Origin: Boesenbergia rotunda
Taxonomy: Eukaryota > Streptophyta > Magnoliopsida > Zingiberales > Zingiberaceae
Length of the DNA stretch: 64,000 nucleotides
Reading direction: 5' to 3'
NCBI GenBank assembly: GCA_024364735.1
Contig: JAGFNQ010005241.1
Span: 415,786 to 479,785, forward strand
In this document: positions 42,212-53,863 of the stretch, in pieces
Layout of the letters: each line of letters starts with the position of its first letter
How positions within the stretch are numbered: the stretch's first letter is position 1
Translations under genes and position numbers: made by a program
The notes under the pieces: model-generated
What the model was told of the DNA's origin: nothing
Seen by the model: only the letters and a program-made list of their open reading frames with translations
The model's database searches: none

Positions 42212-42650
42212 GTATGCATCTCCTTTCTCAAGGAGTGGTGAATTTTTCGTGGATTATCCAAACACCTTCGGGCACTTTGACTTATACTAATCATCATGGG
42301 TTCACACTTCCTTGGAGATGTTTGTTTAAGATGTGAAAACATAGTCTCCATGACCAAGATGACTTGAATACCACAAGTCAAAGGAAACTCACACTTAAAC
42401 TGTAATGAGATACCTCTATATGTATAGAATCATATGAAGTCTCATGACAGACCACTCTAATGAACTAGTTACCATAACTAGCATCCACGATTAACTCTCG
42501 ACATCCGAATATCTTCAGTCGGTGAGGAATATCTGCTTAGGTAAACCAAAGAGTATAACACATGCTAGTCTCACATATTCGATGATGTCCAAACTCATCA
42601 ATTTATCGACTAGGGATTATTTCAATACACTCATAATTATATATGTAAGC
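42212..42650 (-). mobile_element. Old copia-type LTR, right piece
   Basis: Continues the host LTR after the GTATG duplication. It is collinear with 32690-33120 of the younger copy ('tctccttgga-gatg', 'cttgaacac-cacaagtcaaagg', 'tcatcaatttatcgactaggga'). It is degenerate and breaks off near 42650, where a different element's 3' end begins. Confidence 0.6.
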
Positions 42651-42679
42651 ATATTGTCACACATCAAAAATGGAGAGAT

Positions 42680-43616
42680 TGTTGATGCAATCGACCCAAG
42701 TTTGATCAGTACAATCATGGTTTTGATGTGTGTGCCAATATGATTAAGTTAGATATTTATATTGATTTGATGTGTGTTTGAGTCATGCAGGACTTGATGG
42801 AACACACATATGGGAGATCTCATCCTGGTGCTCGGGTCCTTGAGTCGGTGAAGGATGATATATCCGAGGGACCACTGGACAAGGAGCGAGTGGAGCCAAG
42901 GGAAGTAGACTTCAAGGCGTACGCAAAGGATGGCATGGGGACGAGCTGCGGACTTGTATGCATCCGAGGGACGAGAGCCAAAGGAAGAGGGTTTTAAAGG
43001 GTGATTCCGGAGAGAGTGAGTGTGAGTGTATACTGAGACCAGTCGACTGATCTTTTTATATGTTTCAAACAGTAGGACCAATCGACTGGCCTGGATGGCA
43101 GTCGACTGCTGTTTGAAATATAGTCATTGGCTACGCATTAGTCGACTAGGGTCGAGACCAGTCGACTGATATCGGGACTGAGCTATTTGTTAATAGCTCT
43201 CTCCTTTATTTAAAGAGAAGTTTTGGGACATGAAGAGGTTACGAAAATTGTGATTAAAAAAAAACCTCCTAGTTCATGCTTAAAACTTCCAAAGCTCTAT
43301 ATCTTACTCCCAACCCTAATTCTCATCTTATAAAGGGGAAGTGTGTCTTGTGAGAGGTTGTTCTCCACCAAGAAGGAGAAAGCTCTAGCCGGAGATTGTC
43401 GGAGACTAATCCACCAACGGATTGAGGGTTCATCCTCCTCAAGGACACGCCGTGAAGTAGAGCAAGTAATCTCTGAATCACGTAAAGGTTTTGTGTTAGC
43501 ATTGCTTTCATTGTTTTATTTTGTTTCCGCTTGTGCAAAGCTAACACTTATAGAAAGAATTGACGGAAGCTCAACAACGAGCTATTCAACCCCCTCTAAC
43601 CATCCGATCAATCACA
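42680..43616 (+). repeat. SIRE-like 3' LTR or solo LTR
   Basis: Preceded by a polypurine-like CATCAAAAATGGAGAGAT, then TGTTGATGCAATCG; ends near CAATCACA (43616). Palindromes at 43040, 43080/43099 and 43139/43159 precede TATTTAAAG at 43207-43215. The polypurine tract suggests the 3' LTR of an element whose body is lost. No target duplication was found and the right end is approximate. Confidence 0.55.
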
Positions 43617-44540
43617 ATAGCTTCCACCCAAGATGGTGGGGAAATGGGGGATGATCGGAATTGGTGGAAGACCTTCTTGTCTGCTAACCACGTGAGTGAT
43701 GAGGGCAATCAATGAAGCACACCTGATCAAGGAGAAGAAGAAGAAGCCCACCAGAGTTAAACCGACTCCGGTGAGACCTCAGGAGGGATTGCCATCGTCG
43801 AATGGAGAAGTTGTTGCTATCCACACCACTTCACATATGCACGGACGGAGATTGGAAGAAACGGAAGGTAGTCACTGGAGCAACCACTCCGAGGAAGACC
43901 AAGGGTCACGACCATCTTTGCTCATCGCTACCATCAAAGTTCACCAATGCCTTATGGTTTTGATTGGGGGAGAGGGGATGCGGGGGAGTTGTCGCACGAA
44001 GAAGAGAAGAGAAGTGGAAACACGCAATTTTTCCTAACTGCGCAAGCCGACTGTTCTTGAACCGAATTCTTCATTTTATATTGCCCTCTAACTAGCACTG
44101 AACCGGACCGTTGCTACCGATCTGTTTAGTCCGGTGGAACTAGTCGAAGCTACCGATCCAAGACCTAAGCAGTTAGACCAAAATTTTTTAAGAAGTAATT
44201 TGAAAATGAACTTTCGATAAAATTGGGTTGTTGATCCAATAAGGCTACGACCAAAGAAGACCTCTGTACCTCGCCAAGACCTGGAAGCCAATTATCCAAA
44301 CTCATTTTCAAAGTACTATTTGATAAATTTGAATCTAACACAAGTTTTAATTAAATCTTAGATTTAACATTAATTCAAAGATAAAAAAAAATTAATACAT
44401 CTCACAAAACAAATAAGGAAATCTATTTTGTCACTTAGAATTGGGTGAGATGTCTAGGACCTAATAATTTAATTCAACCAAATTCTATAATTTTTTTCAA
44501 AATTAATTCAACATTTTTAAAAAAAATCTAAAATTAATTT
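43617..44540. other. Unassigned segment
   Basis: No domain recognised. A 113-codon plus-strand ORF (43696-44037) is Lys/Arg-rich and has no visible family. From 44300 the sequence is AT-rich. Confidence 0.4.
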
Positions 44541-44553
44541 AACATTTTCCTAC

Positions 44554-45201
44554 TTGTTTAGTAAACACCGAGTTACGCAAACCGACCCCGAGGCCGAGCC
44601 TAGCGCAGACCCTAGGTTCCCCACCCTAGCCTTGTTCAATAAATTCGTACATACCACCTATAAACCCATCAAGACGTACTATTTAAATCGAAATTTCTTT
44701 ATCCAATCGTGCCCCTTAGCCATAGATGTCATTAACTTTTATCATCTAGACCAACTGGTATATTGTACCCATTCGGTCAACACAACCTTATGTGATGAAT
44801 TCTATAATAATTTGGTCAAACTTAATGACCTTTGTTACACTACCACTGTACAGACCATCCCACTTACTATCACACCCATTCTATTTAACCAGTTTCTTAG
44901 ACTACGACCTTCTCAATCCACTTTTTGCTGTTATTCTCCGACAGACCTTCCCTTTGATCCCCCCTATTCACATATCACCCTTGACACTCTTAAGGATTTC
45001 CAACTAGACTATGCCCAAACCAAAGTGTTTATTGACAACATAAGCTCAATAAATCTGACTAAAAATCCAATTTATTACTCCCGAACTAAACACATTGAAG
45101 TAAAACATCATTTTGTTAGGTATCACGTAGCCAGGGGCGAAATTGTACTTATGCTTGTGGACTCAAAATATAATTTAGCAGACATCTTTACCAAAGTTTA
45201 G
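44554..45201 (+). pseudogene. Chimeric retrotransposon ORF: plant transposon-protein domain joined to copia RNase H tail
   Basis: 216 codons open, with no internal stop. Residues about 1-150 (RFPTLALFNKFVHTTYKPIK..., EFYNNLVKL, IPLTITPILFNQFLRL) resemble the N-terminal part of a plant retrotransposon accessory protein annotated as 'putative plant transposon protein'. Residues about 155-216 (KVFIDNISSINLTKNPIYYS, RTKHIEVKHHFVRYHV, DSKYNLADIFTKV) are the C-terminus of copia RNase H. The two parts normally lie kilobases apart, so the element has lost everything between them and kept an open frame. Either half may be non-functional; the RNase H part lacks its catalytic core. Confidence 0.6.
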
Positions 45202-46745
45202 TTTACTAAGAAGACAGTTAGGGTCGTGCTTAGTAGAATAGGATTGCTCTAATTTTTTTTCAAAAAATCTTTTATATGTGGATTTTTTTTTAAATAAAAA
45301 AAACATTTCTTTTATCAAGTCTTGAACTTTAAAATTATTTTTTCGACTTAGATTTTTCGAAAAATTATCCCCTTTAAAACTAGGGTTCTCTATGCAAATG
45401 GACTTAGTCTAGGCTTTAACCCTAGAATTGCATGCACTTATAGATCTAGAAGCTAGCATCTCACAAGCATATTAGGACACTTTGGTTGATAACCTAGACT
45501 GAGTTGAGATGCTTAGGTCTATGCCTTGACTCAAGATGTTTTAAGTCAGTGCATCTAGAGTAGTTGGGGCAATAAATACAATTGAACAGCAATCATGTTA
45601 AGTGTTCAAGCTTAGAAAATCTAACTTGATCTGATCACTTAACATAACTAACCCCAGTGAAAACTGCTGTTATATAACAGTTAGTAAGTAGCTAACTAGG
45701 TTAAACAGGACTCGAACAAGTTTAGTTTAACTGGTTCGATTTTCATTGCTTGGGTTCACTAAGAATTGGTTCAATACGTATTTAAAATTTTAACTGCCAC
45801 TGATTCGAAATTGATTTGCAATTGGTTTTCTATCAATTTTTTTGATATATGGAAAAGGGGGAGAGAGAAAAGAAGAGAGTAAAATTCTTCACTTTTTTCA
45901 AAAAGTAAAGTTAAAATTTAATTTTCAAAATTAAATTTTCAAGTGTTGCATTAAATTTTTAAGTTAAGTTTGAGTGCACAAAATTATTTTAGTTTAAGTG
46001 CACAATTTTTTTTCTAAGTAAAAATTTTTTTTTTCTAAGTGTACAAAATTTTCCATAAGTAAAATCTTTTCTAAAAATCTTTTCTAAGTGCTAAGTTGGA
46101 AATTTGTTTTGAAAATCTTTTTCTAAGTGAAAAATTTATGCAAAATTTAGTGAACTTTTTCTATGTGAAAATTCTGTACAAAATTAGGGTTAAGTGAAAC
46201 TTTTCTAAATAAAATTTTTTTGTGCAAAATCTTTTTAAGTGGAAAATGGTTCTAAGTGCAAATGATTTTGCAAAAGGATTTTTCAAGTGCACAATTTTTA
46301 TTAAGTAATTTTTTTTTAAAGTGCACAAAATTTATTCTAAGTGAAAAACTTTTTCTAAAGCATAAATGTTTTCTAAGTGCACAAAATTTTCTAAGTCAAA
46401 TTTTTCTAAGTGCACAAAATTTTTTTTAAGTAAATATTTTTTCAAAATTTATTCTAAGTGAAAATTTTTCTAAAGCAAAATTTTCTAAGTGCAAATGTTT
46501 TGGCAAAAAGATTTTTTAAGTGGACAATCTTTGTACGTATGCAAATGCTTTGCAAAACACTTAGTCAAAATTTGAACACTTAGACTTTTTGAAAAATTAC
46601 ATATCATTGAAAGCTTCAGGGGGAGAATGTCTATTTCAGGGGGAGATTAGTAAAGATTTTTTTTTCAAAAACTGATTTTCTTATGCTTGTTATATATGCT
46701 TCAAATGGTTTAGACTTAACTTTTTGAACCTGGTTGCCATAAATC
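45202..46745 (+). repeat. Reiterated AT-rich spacer before the polypurine tract
   Basis: Between about 45895 and 46560 a degenerate motif of the form TTTTCTAAGTGCACAAAATT recurs at least 15 times at irregular spacing of about 20-40 bp. There are no ORFs. Long repeated 3' spacers are known from SIRE-like elements, where an extra ORF may once have been. Confidence 0.6.
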
Positions 46746-46759
46746 AAAAAGGGGGAGAT

Positions 46760-48017
46760 TGTTGGTGTCGAAAACACCAAGATCGAACTTGTGTTTTGAT
46801 AATGGGAAAGGGTTCATAAGTTAAGGTTTTATTATGATCTAACGAAGTTATTCAAGTGTGCAGGAAAAGTCCTAGGTACACTAGGCACGAAGTCTTGATT
46901 CTAGGAATTGGGAAATAAGTCCTGGCCGAGGGCTAGGCACCTAAGTTCTAACATAAGGTTAGGCAATAAGTCCTGGTCGCGGACTGGGCACGAAGTCCTA
47001 ATTCGAGGAATTGGACAATAAGTCCTGGCCGAGGGCTGGGCACCGAAGACCTAACCGAGGGTTAGACAATAAGTCCTAGTCGCGGACTGAACACGAAGAC
47101 CTGATCCGGAGGATTGGGCAAAAGTCCAACTGGAGGAGCCGGTTGGCAAAAAAGGTAAACTCTCCTGAGAGGAGTAGGAAAGGACGCGTTCCCCGTAGGA
47201 GGGAATACTAGGCGTCAGTTCGACCTAGGGTTCCATTTCAGAAGCCCAAAGTCAGAACCAAGACAGCTCAGGCTGTTAATTGTGCTTAACTTATATATGA
47301 TTTGTTTGTTATTTATGTTTTGGAACTAACCTTGGTTGCAGGAATAAAGGTTGAAGGTTTCTGCTCCCAGGCGCCTGAATGAAGTCAGGAGCCTGTGGCG
47401 CCTGTTTATACAGGCACCTGTATGGTGACAGGCGAAGCAGTCTCGAAGCAAGTCTCCACGTCAACAAATGAGGCACCTGTGTTGATACAGGTGCCCCAGT
47501 CAACTCAAGCGCCCAAGTTGAAGGGATAAGCGCTGGCCAAGTCTACGAATATGGATTCGCGTAGAACAGACCACGTGTCAGACGCCCCCTTCAACACAGG
47601 CGCCCAAGAACTGAGTATATAACGGGGTTCACCCCCTTGCTTCACAACATAATTACTTCCAACGAATTCTTTCAAGCGCTCTGCTTCAAGCACTCCGTGC
47701 TCAAGTCTTAAGCGCTAACGACGACCCGCAACTCTGATCTTCAAATCTACTCCGGTCGTCGGTATAATTAGTATTTAATTGCTATATTTAAATTCTATAT
47801 TTGAACTCAACTGTGTAATATTTTTGCGCAATATAGAATTGCCCATCGTAAATGGTCAAGGACCGTGGGCCTTGGAGTAGGAGCCGAACTAGACTCCGAA
47901 CCAAGTAAAAATCAAAGTGTTAGTATTGATTTGAATTTTTCGCTGCGTAATTACTCTTTTTTATCTGAAAAGATTTTATCGATATTCACCCCCCTCTTCG
48001 ATTCTAAATGATCTCAC
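46760..48017 (+). repeat. SIRE-like 3' LTR with GGCGCC palindromes
   Basis: TGTTGGTGTCGAAAACACC to GATCTCACA. Contains a tandem array of about 50-60-bp units with 'aataagtcctgg-cg-ggactgg-cac' (46890-47110). Palindromes CAGGCGCCTG (47368), CAGGAGCCTG (47386), CAGGCACCTG (47411, 47470) and CAGGTGCC (47488) precede a TATA box TATATAA at 47616-47622. The end is approximate. Confidence 0.6.
47616..47622 (+). promoter_or_regulatory. TATA box of SIRE-like LTR
   Basis: TATATAA in 'ctgagtatataacgggg', about 120 bp after the last GGTGCC palindrome. Confidence 0.55.
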
Positions 48018-49218
48018 ATTGATGTCTATTTGGATTTAGAAAATATATTCATTGTACCATCTTTTAGACAGAACTTAATTTCAATTCCTTGTTTAGACAA
48101 ATCAGGTTGTTCTTGTTCATTTGGAAATGAAATATTTAGTATTTTCTTTAATTCAGTTTTGATTAACAATGGTTCCTTGATTGATAAGCTTTACAAATTG
48201 AACACCTTTACTCCTATGGTTGACAACGTAATAATGAATAGTATAGATACGAAACGTAAATTGACCGACGAGAATTCTTCTATATTGTAGCATAGACTTT
48301 TTGGACATATATTCAAACAATGTCTAGAAAGGTTAATGCCACATAAAATTCTTAATTGTCTTGACATGTCAGACTTTGATATTTGCATAGAGTGTGTTAA
48401 AGGGAAGACCATTAACAAAAAGAACAAAGGAGCTAGCCATTGTAATGACGTTTTAGAGCTAATACATACAGACATTTGTAGACTATTCCCTAAGACATCT
48501 TGAAATGAACATATATATTTTATTAGCTTTATAGACGACTATTCCAGATTTGACTATCTATACTTTATTCATGAGAAGTCGTAATCTTTGAACATGTTTA
48601 AAATTTTAAAGCCAAAGTTGAACTTCAACTAGGTAAGAAACTTAAGACTGTCCGATCTGATCGTGGAGAAGAATATTACGATCGATATAATAGATTAGAT
48701 GAATAATGTCCAAGACCTTTTGTGAACTACCTTGTTGAGTGTGAGATTATACCTCAATATACCATGTCTGGTACACCCAGTTAGAATGGTGTAGCTGAGC
48801 ATTGTAATCGAGCTTTAAAAGACATGGTGAAAAGTATGATGACCTTCCTTTCTCTACCGGAGTCTTTATGGGATGAGACACTCAATAGTGTAATTTACCT
48901 ACTTAACAGGGTACCTATTAAAGTAGTGACTAAACCCCCATTCGAGATGTGTATGGGTAGGAAGTCTAACATTAGACATTTATACATCTGGGATTGTCCA
49001 GCTAAGGCTAGGCCTTACAAGTCTAATGAAAGGAAACTGGATTTAAGAACAGTTAGTTGTAATTTTGTATATTACTCTGAGAAATCAAGAGAGTATAAAT
49101 TTTATGATCTCTCTAATAGATCCTTATTCGAAATGGAAAATGCAAAATTCATTGAGGATGGTGAAAGTAATAAAATCAGGGATGTATCTTTTGAGAAAAA
49201 CATTGACGATTCTCCTTA
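48018..49218 (+). pseudogene. Copia protease end and integrase
   Basis: Frame opens within the segment before integrase (IFIVPSFRQNLISIPCLDKSG). The GAG_pre-integrase block is broken by a TAG (48288) before HRLFGHIFKQC, then CIECVKGKT gives the zinc-binding Cys pair. The core has ELIHTDICRLFP (Asp), YFISFIDDYSRFDYLY, a degraded 'SGTPS-NGVAEH' region at 48770-48800 (Glu), and NSVIYLLNRVPIK. At least four stops and frameshifts are present. The 5' part (gag, protease catalytic site) is missing because the SIRE-like LTR abuts at 48017. Confidence 0.7.
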
Positions 49219-50340
49219 GGTCACTGCTAGTGCGATAAGTAATAATATGATTACCATATCACACATTATGGGTATTACACATCCAATGAGTGTAGTGAAC
49301 CAAGATATTCTCATGATATCTCCAATGCAATTGGAGTAGTCTATCATTGAAATAGAGGTATTACCTTATATTGATGAGTAATTACCTCAATCACCTCAAA
49401 CACAAGTGTCTTTAAGCCGATCCACAAGGGAAAGAAGAACCACGAATTATAGTGATTATGTTTATCTTCAAGAGCATGATTTTGACATAGGGTTGAAAAG
49501 AGATCCTACATCTTTCAAGAAGTCAAACAATGTTCTAATTAACGCCATACAAGAACAGTTGAAGTCAATAATGGATAATGATGTTTGGGAACATGTTGAA
49601 TTGCCTGAAGGTTCAAAATTCGTTGGTTGTAAATGAATATTTAAAACCAAACATGGTTCAAGGGTTAATGTAGAAAAGTATAAGATTTGTCTTGTTGCTA
49701 AGAGATTCACTCAAAAGGAAAATATTGATTAAAGGAGACTTTCTCACCTGTATTGACGAAAGACTCCCTTAAGATAATCATGACATTTGTAGCTCATTAT
49801 GATTTAAAGCTACACCAAATGAACGTAAAGACCGCATTCCTCAACGGAAACATAGAGGAATCTATATATATAATGCAACTGGATAACTTTGAGTCCTCAG
49901 ACTCAAAGCATTTAGTATATAGATTAAAGAAGTTCATTTATGGTTTGAAATAGACGTCCTGTCAATGATATTGGAAATTTGATCAAGTGGTTATCTCATT
50001 TGATTTTAAGGAGAACCCCGTTAATCAGTACTTATATATGAAGTTCAGTGGGAACAAGTTTGTTATACGTGTTCTGTACGTGGACGATATATTACTTGCG
50101 AGCAATAATAAGGGGTTGTTGCATGAAACCAAGTCATTTCTATCTGGTATATTTAAAATGAAAGATCTCAGTGAACCATCCTTTGTTTTGGGCACACAGA
50201 TCTATTGTGATCGTTCAAGAGACATTCTTGGACTTTCACAATGGGTCTATAATGAAAAGGTACTTATAAGATATGGCATGAAGAACTATACACCAGGTGA
50301 CACGCCTATGTCAAGAAGTGACAAATTTAGATTGCAATAG
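49219..50340 (+). pseudogene. Copia reverse transcriptase
   Basis: Starts near STRERRTTNYSDYVYLQ and the copia entry block (WEHVELPEGSKFVGCK then TGA for Trp). Motif A is HQMNVKTAFLNGNIEESIYI (usual 'MDVKTAFLNG' with D replaced by N). After a TAG, VIRVLYVDDILLAS holds the catalytic YVDD. PSFVLGTQI and GLSQWVYNEKVLIRYGM follow. Multiple stops, several as TGA or TAG for Trp or Gln, and small indels are present, so it is inactive. Confidence 0.8.
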
Positions 50341-51075
50341 TATCCACAGTTTGAACTTGAAATAAAGGAGAAGTAATAATTCTCATATGCATTAGCAGTT
50401 GAAAGTCTTATGTATGCACAAGTTTGTACTCAATTAGATATAACATTTATAATGGGGATATTAGACAGATATGTTAGTAACCTAAAACCATCATACTGGA
50501 AAGTGGTAAAGAGAGTGATGTGATATTTGTAAATAACTAAAGGACATATATATGCTCACGCATCGGAGGTTAGATCACCCAGAGGTGATTGGATATTCAG
50601 ACTCCAATTTTGTTGGATGTTTGGATAGCAGGAGGTTCACTTCGGATTATATTTTCATGTTTATTGGAGGGACTATATCTTGGAAGAGCGTCAAGCAGAC
50701 GCTAATAGTCACTTCTACTATAGAGGCAAATTTGGTAGCATGCAACAAAGTTTTTAATTATGGGATTTTGCTACGAAACTTCATCACAACATTGTAGATC
50801 GTTGATGACATTCATAGACCACTTAGGATTTACTGTGATAATAAAGTCACTGAACTTTATGCCAGGAATAACCATACTTCATCGAAGTCTAAACACATAG
50901 ATATCATGTTTCTAGCAGTTAAAGAAAGTGTTCAGAGTCATCAGGTCATGGTAGAGCATATCAGAACATATTCCATGTTGGTAGATCCACTCACCATAGA
51001 CTTGGTGCCTAAGGTTTTTCATGCGAATATTGTGGATATGGGTGTTCTTCTTATAGAAGAAGAATTCATTTAGAT
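50341..51075 (+). pseudogene. Copia RNase H
   Basis: Fragments in several frames: ALAVESLMYAQVCTQLDITF, VIGYSDSNFVGCLDSRRFTSDYIFM (first Asp D-S-N), TISWKSVKQTLIVTSTIEANLVACN (Glu region altered), and SKHIDIMFLAVKESVQSHQVMVEHI (equivalent of S-K-H-I-D), then VPKVFHANIVDMGV. Damaged by frameshifts and stops, but in normal order after RT. Confidence 0.7.
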
Positions 51076-51620
51076 GGAGTTTGTATTTATTCTATTACTC
51101 TATGTTAATAAAGACAAATATTCTATTTTGATTATTATACGTAGTTAAAGTTTAAAATATTAATAGAAATTTATATATTTATTTGACACTCTGAATAAGG
51201 TATATGGTATCATGATTAACTATTGCTATTTAGCATTAGATATTTGTAAATATGATACAGATTCCTTTTGAAATCATAAAATTTGGATTATGATTTGCTA
51301 TTACAGTTTAGCATAAGGCATTTGTAAATATGAGCAAATTTTGTTGGGTTACTTTGGACAAGTTAAAAATGGACATGTACTGATCACATTTCATATAATA
51401 TCCACTCTATATATCTGCGTCTTGATCTATATGTCTTAATGGCATTGGTAATGCGTTTACTATTGGGGTTTGTTACGATCATATACAGTATTTATGACCT
51501 CTTTAGTCATATACCAATGAAGTTGATGAACTAGATTATTTATAGGGGTAGCTTATACTCATAAATTTTGATATCAACTAAAATTTTACTTGTATTTCAT
51601 ATGCAACTCACATAGTCCAA

Positions 51621-51629
51621 GTGGGAGAT
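51621..51629 (+). promoter_or_regulatory. Polypurine tract of copia element
   Basis: GTGGGAGAT immediately before TGTTGGATATT, as in 'ccaagtgggagat', the usual plant copia arrangement. Confidence 0.7.
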
Positions 51630-52130
51630 TGTTGGATATTATTATCTCCATTAAGTGAACTTATTTGTATGTTGCACATATAAATATAATCCGAACCCTT
51701 TAAAGTGATCTAATTTATGTTTATTGAGTTTTGAGTTATTGGATGTGGGTTTAATGTGTAAAACCCTTTAGCCTTGCCCATTATTATGTATGGGTTGATA
51801 ACGGATTAAATTCCTATATAAAGGTGAGATTCCCAAGGGTTTAGGACATCATCATGACAAAGCTCTTGGTTCCCCATTGACCTAGAGTTTTTCCGTGTCG
51901 TCAACCTTAAGTCTTTTGGAAGATTTTCTTCTTCTTTCTACTACATCTTCTTCCACAGGGATCAAGTCGACGATGCTAGGACAAAGACAATGACTCTTCA
52001 ATCAAGTTCCTTATTGTATGTGGTTTATGCTTTATATTATTATGTCATATTTTCAATGTAACTAGATCTATATTAATATGTCTTATATTTTCTCTTTTGA
52101 GTTCTTATTTCATTCTTAAAATTTATGTGG
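51630..52130 (+). repeat. Copia 3' LTR
   Basis: Starts TGTTGGATATTATTATC. TATA box TATATAAAG at 51815-51823. A CT-rich leader follows, and AATTTATGTGGTTAAGAG is the last part resembling LTR. The exact end is not resolved; no TSD could be found. Confidence 0.6.
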
Positions 52131-52178
52131 TTAAGAGAAAACTCAATTTATATCAATTACAAGATTTCAAATATTAGA
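52131..52178. other. Short unassigned junction
   Basis: Transition between LTR-like DNA and the purine-rich duplication; nothing recognised. Confidence 0.3.
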
Positions 52179-52385
52179 GAAGAAAGGAGCAGACTATGGT
52201 GGAGAAAGAAAAAAAAAGGAGAAGGAGGGAGGAACCAAGAGAAGGGAAAAAAAAGAAAAGAGGCGAATGTCAGCGTGACAATGTCATATTCTATTAAGGA
52301 AGAAAGGAGCAGACTGCGATGGGAAAAAAAGGGAGAAGGAAGGAGGAAGAAGAGAAGGAAAAGAGAAAATAGGCAAAGATTGATA
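52179..52385. repeat. Purine-rich 120-bp tandem duplication
   Basis: GAAGAAAGGAGCAGACT...starts at 52179 and again at 52299. Both units are rich in A and G on the plus strand. An 88-codon Lys/Arg/Glu-rich ORF through it is a by-product of composition. Confidence 0.7.
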
Positions 52386-53789
52386 TTGTAGGCAGTGGGA
52401 GTTGCTCAAAGGGAGAGAAAAATTTTGAAAGAGAGAGAAAAAAAGTGAATTTTCTCAAAAAAAAAAATCATAAATCATTATAATGGATTTAACTCATTAA
52501 AGTTAGTTGGATTTGAATTTAACTCTAATTAATTAAGAAAGTAAAGATAGTACTTGTCAGAAATCATCCACTAATGAATTATAAAAATATTAAATTAGAT
52601 AGCAGATAAATTTGGAATGACCGGTTCGATCCCACAAAAGTTTTTCATTGATCATCAGGGTAAATTGGAAAGCGCTCATAGTGGGTGATCTAAAATTTCA
52701 GCGTCTTAAAGTTCGCAGCTCATTTGAGAAAAAAATTTAATAAAATACGTTATAATAGGGATTGAATAATGAATGTTTGAAATAGTAATTAATCATCTTA
52801 TTACTCTACCATAACACTCTACCATAACGACTAATGAATTATAACTTATAGAGTAGGAGTCCAAGGGACTCTTGAACCACATAATGTCACGTGTTACAAT
52901 TTGATAAATTTGTTTAGATGTGTATCTCATTTCACTTGTGCTAATTTCTTTGTGAGTAATAGAAATCACATTTGTAAATACCAATGGTATTCACACCTCT
53001 TATTATCCAACCATTTTCTACCGACATGGGGATCTAAGAGATCTAGGCAAGTCAAATATGCCAAATAAGTAGGGTCGACATAAATTTCGGTAAACCGAAT
53101 TACTCGATTGAATTTATCGAATTTAAAAAGTTGGATTTATTTATTTCAATTTTTTTATTTTAAAAAATATCAATTATTTTTGATAATTAGGTTTGATTTC
53201 GATTTTAAAATTCTTAATTCAATTAAATCGAATAAATCGATATTTTCAATCGGATAGAACCTTAACTCCCTAAATTGGGAAACCCTAAGTCTCTAATTCA
53301 AGTCATGCACCTCACCGTTTGTCCATTTCTCTCCTCACATACGCTGTGATTGTGTGTCTCCGTCAGTTTGCTTTGCTTGATCCTCAACCATCCCCTTCTC
53401 CCGTCGCTCTCGTCGTCGATGAAGCCTACTCTTGCTCAATCCTCTCAAGTCCCTCGTCTCCTAGATCCTCATGCCACATGATTTAGTGACCATTGTTTGC
53501 TCAATCCTCCTGAGTCCATCCTCTCGTCCTCACGCCACGGGAGTCAGCGACCAATGTGGGAATTGGGAAAGTATGAAAGTTGTGATATTGCCTCGCAATA
53601 TTGATTGATGTGGGTCAAACACGTCACGACCATTAGGAATGACAATGAATTAGATTCGGATCAAATTCCATATCTTCGGTTCCCATTCTCATCAAGGATT
53701 GAATATCTATCACCATACCCATACCTATGTAATAATTTTTCTTCTTTCCATTTAACTATCATCATTCAACAAAAACATATAAAATTAAT

Positions 53790-53792
<3 letters not shown>
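52386..53792. other. Unassigned AT-rich DNA
   Basis: No coding signal. 53040-53270 has several ATCGAT/CGATTGAA motifs in a partly symmetrical AT-rich setting. 53630-53960 begins 'aggaatgacaatga' and contains 'accatacccatacctatg', reminiscent of common plant hAT-derived MITEs. Without defined ends these are left unclassified. Confidence 0.35.

Positions 53793-53862
<70 letters not shown>
53793..53862. repeat. (AT)n microsatellite
   Basis: About 70 bp of (AT)n, interrupted once by AA near 53833. Confidence 0.95.

Positions 53863-53863
<1 letters not shown>

Larger units (their letters stand above)
44541..48017 (+). mobile_element. 3' half of a SIRE-like copia element
   Basis: Chimeric ORF, then a 1.5-kb AT-rich spacer, then a polypurine tract (AAAAAGGGGGAGAT, ending 46759) and an LTR of about 1.26 kb. 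The 5' LTR and most of gag-pol are missing. The LTR ends at 48017 directly against a different copia pol, which suggests insertion into that element, but the matching upstream half was not found. Confidence 0.55.

Noticed and set aside
52125..52391. An 88-codon Lys/Arg/Glu-rich ORF
   Set aside because: Arises from purine-rich tandem duplication; no domain.
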